A stretch of 5,301 bases of DNA from NCBI GenBank assembly GCA_938010795.1, contig CALLVB010000017.1, positions 1-5,301 of the forward strand. The letters run 5' to 3'. Source of the stretch: Minisyncoccota bacterium (GTDB lineage Bacteria > Patescibacteriota > Minisyncoccia > Phycocordibacterales > GCA-2747955). Below, piece after piece: positions 1 to 5,061 of this stretch (position 1 is the stretch's first letter; every line of letters begins with the position of its first letter). Both the position numbers and the translations under genes were made by a program. A model generated the notes under the pieces. It was given only the letters and a program-made list of their open reading frames with translations. It made no database searches and was not told where the DNA came from.

Positions 1-1871
1 CCAATAGTAACGTTCTCGTCAGAATCTTCACCTTCAAAGTTTGCGAAATTAATATTCGTAACTTCGTAAGTTGTTCCATTTTCAACGTCATCACCAACTG
101 TTCCTACTAGGTAGAAAGTTTGGTCATCACCTTCTTCAAATGTTAGATCGTCAAAGTCGATTGTGTAAGTGAATGTTGGTGATGTTCCAGAGATTGATTC
201 ATCGTCTGATGATGCAATCCTGTTTCCGTCAGCGTCTTGAATTTCGATATTATCTAGTTCAACGTCATCAGAATCAGTGTTTGTAGTAGTAATAGTAATT
301 AATACTTCTACATCTCCTGTTACATCTTCTCCATCGATATCTAGGTCAAATGATACAAATTGTGCATCTTCTTGTCCTACTGCGATCTCATCGTCAGTAA
401 CTTCATCAGAGTCTGATGAAGATCCGTCTCCCGCTTGGATATCAGTAGCTGAACCAGTTGATGTTACAGCTCCATTATCTTCAGAAAGAATTCGATCGTC
501 TTCATCTGCGATGATTACTAGTTCATCTAGGTCATCAGCATCAAGTGTGAAATCTAGGTCATCTCCGGCTCCGTCAACAATGTCAGCGAATACGTCAAAG
601 TCCATATCTTCATCCTCTTCAATTTCAACTCCGTCTCCAAAGTCAAATGTTACATAGTCGTCTTCAACATCTCCATCAAATTTTTCTCCATCTACTTCAA
701 TGTAAATGTTATCAAGATCTGAAAGATCTGCATCTCCAACTTGTTCCATTGCTAGAACTTGAACAAAGATTGATTCGTCATCGTTAAATGCGTTATCGTT
801 TTCAATGTTAATTGTAGCAATTTGTTCATCATCGTCTCCAACCTTAACGTCTCCACCTTCATTATCAATTTCCATTGTGAATGTGTTGATTTCAAGATCT
901 TCGTTGATAGTGTGTTCAGCTCCGTCTACTGGTAGTCCAGAAACGTCTCCTGATTCAACCTCAACTTCAACTACTTCTAGTTGGAATTCTAGGTTGTCTT
1001 TTGTAACAGTTCCTTCAATAGAAGCTGCAACAATAATTTCTTCAGTTCCGTCAACGTCCATGTTTAGTGTTAGGACAGCTTCGTAGTCTGAATCAACTGA
1101 GTCAGTGTCTACTAGTTTTCCGTCAAACCAAACTGAAACTTCATCAACGTCTTTTCGAGCGTCTCCTGTTACTTCAACAGTCATAGTCTCAACAGTAACA
1201 TCTCCTCGTAGTTCAACTGATGTAGTTGGTACGTGTCGTTGTCCTGGTGCAACTCGCATATCATCAAGATCATCTCCTTCTGATACTCGTAGATCAGTGT
1301 CGCTGTCGTCAGAGTCGTCAGATGAATCATCTGAGTTGTCATCAGTGTCAACATCACCCTTTCGGTTGAACTCTGCTCGCGTTAGCGGGTAGAAGTTACC
1401 AATGTTAGGTTGAATGTTTTGTGCTGTTTGGAAAGCAATCACGGCTCGTTGTGTTGCTGGACCAAAGTAAGTAGTTTCAAGACCAGGTGAACCTGCTCCT
1501 GTCGCTGCTACTGGGTATGCACTATCGTTTAGTGCAATTTGTAATTGTCGTACTTCTTCTCCTCGAGCTCCTGCTCGCATGTTGTTTGCGAAGAAGTAAT
1601 CAACATTAGGGTGGTAAATGTAACCGTTCCCTGTTGCAGTTGTAGTAGCTGTTGTTGAGCTACCAGTACCTGCACATAGAGCTGCAAAAATTCCAGTAGT
1701 TACTGGGATTCCTGCTGCCGCAGCGTCCACACATAATTGTGCGATCTCTGCGTCTGTTGCAGCAGAAGCTACTGCCGGTTGGAATGCTCCAAACGTAAGT
1801 GCTACTGCCATAACAGATCCTACAAGTCCAGCTGCAAATTGTGCAGCTAGGTTATTTGTAAGTTTAAACAT
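1..1871 (-). CDS. Secreted acidic S-layer-like surface protein with peptidoglycan-binding domain (3' end outside window)
   Basis: Read from the ATG at 1871-1869, the frame stays open for 623 codons and runs off the left edge. Residues 1-37 form a signal peptide with a hydrophobic stretch (about 12-30) and a likely cleavage site after VASA (residue 37). Residues 38-70 carry the only two cysteines seen (C47, C66), a possible disulfide. Residues about 95-170 match a PG_binding_1 domain (GARGEEVRQLQ, then YFGPATQRAVIAFQ), suggesting cell-wall or surface-polymer attachment. A linker rich in Asp and Ser follows (172-206). The rest is very acidic and beta-rich, with one Ig-like module (about 212-307) and at least two related modules containing LDNI near 386 and 539. 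Such proteins are inferred to form or decorate the surface layer, perhaps binding divalent cations through the Asp clusters. Nearly all Arg codons are CGA, unlike ftsK, which suggests high expression. No Shine-Dalgarno precedes the start; the upstream bases are A-rich. The exact family is not identified. Confidence 0.85.
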   Translation of the reverse strand, partial: MFKLTNNLAAQFAAGLVGSVMAVALTFGAFQPAVASAATDAEIAQLCVDAAAAGIPVTTGIFAALCAGTGSSTTATTTATGNGYIYHPNVDYFFANNMRAGARGEEVRQLQIALNDSAYPVAATGAGSPGLETTYFGPATQRAVIAFQTAQNIQPNIGNFYPLTRAEFNRKGDVDTDDNSDDSSDDSDDSDTDLRVSEGDDLDDMRVAPGQRHVPTTSVELRGDVTVETMTVEVTGDARKDVDEVSVWFDGKLVDTDSVDSDYEAVLTLNMDVDGTEEIIVAASIEGTVTKDNLEFQLEVVEVEVESGDVSGLPVDGAEHTINEDLEINTFTMEIDNEGGDVKVGDDDEQIATINIENDNAFNDDESIFVQVLAMEQVGDADLSDLDNIYIEVDGEKFDGDVEDDYVTFDFGDGVEIEEDEDMDFDVFADIVDGAGDDLDFTLDADDLDELVIIADEDDRILSEDNGAVTSTGSATDIQAGDGSSSDSDEVTDDEIAVGQEDAQFVSFDLDIDGEDVTGDVEVLITITTTNTDSDDVELDNIEIQDADGNRIASSDDESISGTSPTFTYTIDFDDLTFEEGDDQTFYLVGTVGDDVENGTTYEVTNINFANFEGEDSDENVTI

Positions 1872-1897
1872 AATATTTTTTTAATCTGTAAGTTTTG

Positions 1898-1931
1898 AGC
1901 AGGGGTGACGCATGGTTAATGCGGTCCTGCT
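1898..1931 (-). promoter_or_regulatory. Two-part hairpin just upstream of the surface-protein start
   Basis: The outer stem pairs AGCAGG (1898-1903) with CCTGCT (1926-1931). The inner stem pairs CGCAT (1909-1913) with ATGCG (1919-1923) around a 5-nt loop, with an asymmetric internal loop of 5 and 2 nt. On the mRNA it lies 26 nt before the ATG and is followed by an A-rich single-stranded stretch. There is no T tract directly after it, so it does not look like a terminator. It could stabilise the mRNA 5' end or control ribosome access. A fold by chance cannot be excluded. Confidence 0.4.
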
Positions 1932-1974
1932 TTCTTATAATAGTTTCTAATAATATACAGACATAACGTTCTCA

Positions 1975-1988
1975 TTTTCTGCAGAAAA
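1975..1988. repeat. 14-bp perfect palindrome
   Basis: TTTTCTGCAGAAAA equals its own reverse complement with no spacer. It lies inside the predicted leader of the surface-protein gene. It could be a site for a dimeric DNA-binding protein. As RNA it would make a poor hairpin because it has no loop. Its function is unknown. Confidence 0.4.
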
Positions 1989-2028
1989 CAAAAAACAAGG
2001 ACCATGCCAAATACATTAAGTATCTGTA

Positions 2029-2043
2029 ACGTCTGAAAGACGT
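2029..2043. repeat. Tight hairpin, 6-bp stem with 3-nt loop
   Basis: ACGTCT (2029-2034) and AGACGT (2038-2043) are perfect inverted copies around GAA. On the surface-protein mRNA this would be a compact stem-loop in the middle of the leader. No T tract follows, so it is not a canonical terminator. It may be structural or an operator half-site pair. Confidence 0.35.
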
Positions 2044-2083
2044 ATAGTTCTATATGTAATTGTCAAAGGTCCTGTTTTATGTA

Positions 2084-2143
2084 GTACGAAAAATACGCAC
2101 TACATGGGAGAAATTATACCATTTATAGTGCGTATTTTAGTAC
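2084..2143 (-). terminator. Large inverted repeat: candidate terminator of the ftsK operon or operator around the surface-protein promoter
   Basis: AAAATACGCACTA (2090-2102) and TAGTGCGTATTTT (2126-2138) are perfect 13-bp inverted copies. GTAC lies outside each arm (2084-2087, 2140-2143), and a further 4 bp can pair inside the 23-nt loop (ATGG 2104-2107 with CCAT 2119-2122). On the minus strand the stem begins with an A run and ends with a run of five T, like a bidirectional rho-independent terminator, 85 nt after the stop of the Ig-like gene. The loop is long and the stem only moderately GC-rich. The loop also carries a promoter -10, so the arms may instead be operator half-sites flanking it. 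Both roles are possible. Confidence 0.45.
2113..2121 (-). promoter_or_regulatory. Extended -10 promoter for the surface-protein gene
   Basis: The minus strand reads TGGTATAAT, a perfect extended -10 (TGnTATAAT). No TTGACA-like hexamer lies 16-18 bp upstream, as is usual when the TGn element is present. Transcription would start near 2106 and read left into the surface-protein gene. The same nine bases occur upstream of ftsK. The promoter sits in the loop of the 2084-2143 inverted repeat. Confidence 0.5.
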
Positions 2144-2155
2144 ATATATATGTAC
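2140..2155. repeat. 16-bp perfect palindrome upstream of the surface-protein promoter
   Basis: GTACATATATATGTAC is its own reverse complement. It lies about 35-50 bp upstream of the predicted start site and shares its GTAC end with the large inverted repeat. The position fits an activator or repressor site, or an easily melted AT-rich element. No known regulator family was matched. Confidence 0.4.
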
Positions 2156-2157
2156 GG

Positions 2158-2178
2158 TGTGGATAATGTCGTGTATAA
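2158..2178 (-). promoter_or_regulatory. Pair of DnaA-box-like sites
   Basis: Bases 2158-2166 read TTATCCACA on the minus strand, an exact match to the bacterial DnaA-box consensus. Bases 2170-2178 read TTATACACG, one mismatch from TTATNCACA. Both have the same orientation and lie 12 bp apart, about one helical turn. A palindromic AT-rich stretch is adjacent. They could be regulatory DnaA sites or part of a replication origin. No dnaA gene or larger box cluster is visible, so an origin is not claimed. Confidence 0.3.
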
Positions 2179-2184
2179 CGCAAC

Positions 2185-2215
2185 TTGCGCTCCATTAGAA
2201 ACTACTAGAGCGCAA
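2185..2215. repeat. 8-bp inverted repeat after the Ig-like gene
   Basis: TTGCGCTC (2185-2192) and GAGCGCAA (2208-2215) are perfect inverted copies with a 15-nt loop, 9 nt past the stop of the Ig-like gene. The stem is GC-rich, but no T run follows on either strand, so at most it is a weak or 3'-end-stabilising hairpin. A competing 5-bp pairing exists between CGCAA (2179-2183) and TTGCG (2185-2189). Confidence 0.35.
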
Positions 2216-2223
2216 CTTAGGTA

Positions 2224-2583
2224 CTATTTAAGGGGTTTTCCACTTTTTTTTATAACCAAAATTGAGCTTTTCTTACTGCTCCCATATGTATCTGCACTGA
2301 AGATATGTATCCGGTTAATACCTTCTGAGAGTTGATACCGATATATAGTAGTCCCACTCTTTTGAACATCAATAGGTAATCCTTGTATTGTAAGGTTTGA
2401 AACCCTCTTGGTTTCAAGTGTAATATCAATAAAACTTTCACTTGTTACAAGGTACGAGTCAGGATATGTTACAGCGATTTCTGGTCCAATTATGAGTGGT
2501 AAAAATCTAAATAATATATACCCAAGGATCAAACATATAACTAGTGCAAAACCTGCTACTGGAAGAATCTTTGCCCTATTCAT
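2224..2583 (-). CDS. Small membrane-anchored protein with Ig-like (glucodextranase B-like) domain
   Basis: This is a 119-aa protein starting at ATG 2583 and ending in TAG. A short basic N-terminus (NRAK) precedes one hydrophobic helix at about residues 6-32. The remainder (about 34-112) would then lie outside the membrane. That part has a beta-sandwich pattern: a PEIAVTYPDS opening, alternating hydrophobic strands, a GLPIDV turn, then LSEGINRIHIFSADTYGS. This resembles the Ig-like fold called glucodextranase domain B, often used for adhesion or as an accessory module. No catalytic residues are evident. The start lies 5 nt after the ftsK stop, so the two are probably co-transcribed and perhaps translationally linked. 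Only a weak AGG lies 11 nt before the ATG. A role at the envelope or divisome is an inference from position. The specific function is unknown. Confidence 0.75.
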   Translation of the reverse strand: MNRAKILPVAGFALVICLILGYILFRFLPLIIGPEIAVTYPDSYLVTSESFIDITLETKRVSNLTIQGLPIDVQKSGTTIYRYQLSEGINRIHIFSADTYGSSKKSSILVIKKSGKPLK

Positions 2584-2588
2584 AATAA

Positions 2589-4925
2589 TTAAAACCTATC
2601 ATTAGTTGGGGGTGTGTACACATCTGTCTGTGCATCTTCTGACAATACCTCTGGTGCTTCTTCCAGATCAGTTTCTGGCACGTCACCTTCTGACTGATCC
2701 ATTCCTACTAAAACCTCTCGAGGTTTTGAACCATTAGCTGGACCGATCACTCCTCGCTCTTCAAGGATATCCATTAAGCGTGCGGCACGAGAATATCCAA
2801 CTCGAAGCTTCCGTTGTAAATATGACGTCGAAGCTTTTCCAGCTTGAATTACCGTTGCTTTTGCATCTTCAAATAATTCATCTTCATCGTCATCATCTCC
2901 AACTGACCCAGCAAACATAGTTGCATCTCCCGCAACTGATTGAGTGGTGAGGTCAATTTCATCTGGGAGTTCATCTCGATAAGATTTTTTGATGTATTTC
3001 ACCACTTCTTTCACTTCGTCTTCTGGAATAAATGCTGACTGAACTCGCACTGGATTTGGCATTGATCCTGTCATGTAAAGTGCATCTCCAGCACCAAGAA
3101 GTTTCTCAGCTCCACCCATATCAAGAATAGTCCGCGAGTCGACAGCTGATGCAACTTTCAATGCGATACGAGTTGGAATGTTTGCTTTAATAAGACCGGT
3201 AATAACATTAACTGATGGTCTCTGTGTTGAAAGGATTAAATGAATTCCAACAGCACGTGACATCTGTGCCAGAGCAACAATACCCGCCTCAAGTTCACGT
3301 GGGTAACTCATCATAATATCAGCAAGCTCATCAATAACGATTACAATATACGGCATTGTTTCTGGTACCTCATCTCCCTCTTGTGCCTTGGCTTTTGCCG
3401 GCGTAACGATCGTGTCATGATACGAACCTATGTCTCTTACTGAGTGAGACTGCAGTACATCATATCGACGATTCATTTCTTTTACCGCCCACTTAAGCGC
3501 GAGGATCGCTGATTTAGGATCTGTAATGGTCGGAGTAAGGAGATGTGGAATTCCGTTATATAACGTCAGCTCAACTCGTTTTGGATCAACCATAATGAAC
3601 TTAAGCATGTCTGGTCCGTGCTTGAAAAGTAGCGAGGTAATAAGAGCATGTACCGTAACTGACTTACCAGCACCTGTTGCACCAGCAATTAACATATGTG
3701 GAGCCTTTGCCATATTAATGAATGCTGGATTACCAGCGATATCTTTACCGACTGCCATCGGTAGTGCATCTTTAGTAGTAGAGAACCCATCTCCTAATAA
3801 CAAAGTTCCAAGCCCCACCATAGTCTTGGCTTTATTTGGAATTTCGATACCAACTAGTGACTTCCCTGGGATCGGTGTCTCCATACGAAGTGTCTTTGCT
3901 GCCAATGATAACGCTAAGTCATCCTGCAATCCAGCAATCTTTGATAGCTTTACTCCCTCGGCAGGTTTAAATGAATACCGAGTTACTGTTGGCCCCACTG
4001 CAACCTCATCCATCTCTACCTCAATACCAAAGTTTGAGAGTGTGCGCTTAATAATATTCGCATTTGCCTTAATATCACCCACATCTGGCTTACCTTTATC
4101 CTTTGAAAGCATCTTAATTGGTGGTAACTTTGCGTCACTCGCCTTATTCGAAAATGTCTTCTTAATCTTATTATCAATTCCTTCTGCCATTTTCTGTTCC
4201 TCGTTCTTTTTAGGAGCAGCTGGTTTTTTTGTTGCTTGAGCAATACCTTCTTGCTCTTTTTTTGATAAAAAGTTCTTTTTTGGTTTTGCTTCTTCTGCTA
4301 CGGCCTCATGTGCCTTTGCGGTTGCTTTCTCAATTCGTTTTTCTTCTTTCTCATTAAGTTCTTCTGTATATACTTCTTCGTCTCGCGCAATCTTACTTCG
4401 TAACCATCCAATACCAGGTGTTGCATCATAAATAATAGTCAGCGAACCAATAAAACCTAACACCATAAAGAATACGGTCATCCACTTACCAAACAGAGCT
4501 TGGATTGAAGCGATGAACTTACCTACAATTCCACCATTAGTAAACAACAAGTCCAATACCGCGAGTCCACACATTAAAAATAGAACTGAACCAAAAATTT
4601 TGATTTTTGAAAAATTACGCTCAATATTATAGAAAAAAGAAACAGCCAATAAAAACAGTAGTAACGGGATTAAGTAATACCCAACCCCCAGCAGTGTAGT
4701 TAATCCTGAATAGATATGGTTTCCCACAATTCCTGCCTGACCGAATGCCGCAACAATAAGGAGTACCGACAAGGCAAAGAACCCTACCGCAACCAAGAAA
4801 CTGATAACTTCGTCTGATAATTTTATTTTTTGTTTCTGAACTTTTTTTGAATTGAGAGGAGGTTTTTTCTGTCCTCTCGCAGAAGAAGACGTGGTCTTCT
4901 TTGATTTCTTTTTTCTAGTTGCCAT
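2589..4925 (-). CDS. ftsK: DNA translocase FtsK/SpoIIIE
   Basis: This 778-aa septal ATPase pumps double-stranded DNA, clearing and segregating chromosome termini during division. A Lys-rich N-terminus precedes four hydrophobic segments (about 38-62, 76-98, 108-128, 147-166) that anchor it in the inner membrane. A short charged linker of Lys, Glu and Ala follows (about 180-275), much shorter than in E. coli FtsK. The motor has Walker A GATGAGKS (415-422), MVDPKRVEL (445-453), Walker B IVIVIDELAD (527-536) and STQRPS (566-571). The C-terminal gamma winged helix (about 683-742, with VGYSRAARLMDILEERGVIG) reads oriented KOPS-type sequences. An acidic 36-residue tail follows it. The frame is open further upstream to 5033, but the extra 36 residues look non-native and would cover the divergent promoters. 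ATG 4925, opening MATRKKKSKK, is preferred; ATG 4931 is an alternative. A -10 ending only 9 nt upstream suggests a leaderless mRNA. Confidence 0.95.
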   Translation of the reverse strand: MATRKKKSKKTTSSSARGQKKPPLNSKKVQKQKIKLSDEVISFLVAVGFFALSVLLIVAAFGQAGIVGNHIYSGLTTLLGVGYYLIPLLLFLLAVSFFYNIERNFSKIKIFGSVLFLMCGLAVLDLLFTNGGIVGKFIASIQALFGKWMTVFFMVLGFIGSLTIIYDATPGIGWLRSKIARDEEVYTEELNEKEEKRIEKATAKAHEAVAEEAKPKKNFLSKKEQEGIAQATKKPAAPKKNEEQKMAEGIDNKIKKTFSNKASDAKLPPIKMLSKDKGKPDVGDIKANANIIKRTLSNFGIEVEMDEVAVGPTVTRYSFKPAEGVKLSKIAGLQDDLALSLAAKTLRMETPIPGKSLVGIEIPNKAKTMVGLGTLLLGDGFSTTKDALPMAVGKDIAGNPAFINMAKAPHMLIAGATGAGKSVTVHALITSLLFKHGPDMLKFIMVDPKRVELTLYNGIPHLLTPTITDPKSAILALKWAVKEMNRRYDVLQSHSVRDIGSYHDTIVTPAKAKAQEGDEVPETMPYIVIVIDELADIMMSYPRELEAGIVALAQMSRAVGIHLILSTQRPSVNVITGLIKANIPTRIALKVASAVDSRTILDMGGAEKLLGAGDALYMTGSMPNPVRVQSAFIPEDEVKEVVKYIKKSYRDELPDEIDLTTQSVAGDATMFAGSVGDDDDEDELFEDAKATVIQAGKASTSYLQRKLRVGYSRAARLMDILEERGVIGPANGSKPREVLVGMDQSEGDVPETDLEEAPEVLSEDAQTDVYTPPTNDRF

Positions 4926-4934
4926 ATACATTCC

Positions 4935-4943
4935 ATTATACCA
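4935..4943 (-). promoter_or_regulatory. Extended -10 promoter for ftsK
   Basis: The minus strand reads TGGTATAAT, identical to the element before the surface-protein gene, with no recognisable -35. Only 9 nt separate the -10 from the preferred ftsK ATG, so the mRNA would start within about 0-3 nt of that codon and be essentially leaderless. Confidence 0.5.
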
Positions 4944-4984
4944 AGGAGCATGCAATACATCAGCGTAGTTGAGTATCGCAATAC

Positions 4985-5012
4985 TGTGTAAAACTTGGCG
5001 ACATGTTACACA
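4985..5012. promoter_or_regulatory. Inverted repeat in the ftsK-recA divergent region, candidate operator
   Basis: TGTGTAA (4985-4991) and TTACACA (5006-5012) are perfect 7-bp inverted copies with a 14-bp spacer, placing their centres 21 bp apart, two helical turns. The repeat ends 11 bp before the recA -10, so it covers the -35 zone where a repressor would block transcription. It does not match the E. coli (CTG-N10-CAG) or Bacillus-type (GAACN4GTTC) SOS box. It might serve a different damage-response regulator or control both divergent genes. Confidence 0.35.
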
Positions 5013-5020
5013 TATCCTGG

Positions 5021-5029
5021 TGCTACAAT
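5021..5029 (+). promoter_or_regulatory. Extended -10 promoter for recA
   Basis: TGCTACAAT fits the extended -10 pattern with a single departure from TATAAT. No clear -35 is present 16-18 bp upstream. A start near 5036 would give recA a short leader of about 26 nt with no Shine-Dalgarno sequence. Confidence 0.45.
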
Positions 5030-5061
5030 ACAAGAATTACGTAGTAACAGACATAAATAGT

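Larger units (their letters stand above)
1872..2106 (-). promoter_or_regulatory. Predicted long structured 5' leader of the surface-protein mRNA
   Basis: If transcription starts about 7 nt after the -10 at 2113-2118, the mRNA has a leader of about 235 nt. No long reading frame fills it. In mRNA order it contains the segment CAGGACC (2074-2068), a 6-bp hairpin with a 3-nt loop (2043-2029), the complementary segment GGTCCTTG (2003-1996), a 14-bp palindrome (1988-1975), a second CAGGACC (1929-1923), and a two-part hairpin (1931-1898) ending 26 nt before the start codon. Three short ORFs lie end to end: 2016-1972 (14 aa), 1975-1916 (19 aa, its ATG overlapping the previous stop) and 1913-1881 (10 aa). 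Long stable leaders are known for several S-layer genes. No known riboswitch class was recognised. The leader depends on the promoter call. Confidence 0.4.

Noticed and set aside
277..1392. Three plus-strand open frames rich in Ser and Thr (277-657, 805-1086, 1105-1392)
   Set aside because: They are antisense to the surface-protein gene. Their Ser/Thr-rich composition is what its Asp-, Glu- and Gly-rich codons give when read on the opposite strand.
1957..1966. ACAGACATAA also found at 5047-5056 upstream of recA
   Set aside because: Exact 10-base repeats are expected by chance in a 5-kb AT-rich window, and the copies lie at different positions and in different orientations relative to their genes.
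2041..2067. TTGACA on the minus strand (2067-2062) as a -35 for the surface gene
   Set aside because: The only -10-like sequence downstream is TATACG at a 14-bp spacing, which is too short. The extended -10 at 2113-2121 is a much better match.
2150..2605. Open frames at 2150-2335 and 2408-2605 (plus) and 2250-2441 (minus)
   Set aside because: They overlap the Ig-like gene or its downstream region in other frames and show no domain or start signals. The Ig-like frame has a coherent membrane segment and fold pattern.
3526..4239. Plus-strand open frame of 237 codons
   Set aside because: It lies wholly antisense to the conserved FtsK motor, has no recognisable domain and follows the ftsK codon structure.
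4926..5033. ftsK start at 5033
   Set aside because: The 36 extra residues have no family resemblance, and this start would run through the ftsK -10 and overlap the recA promoter.
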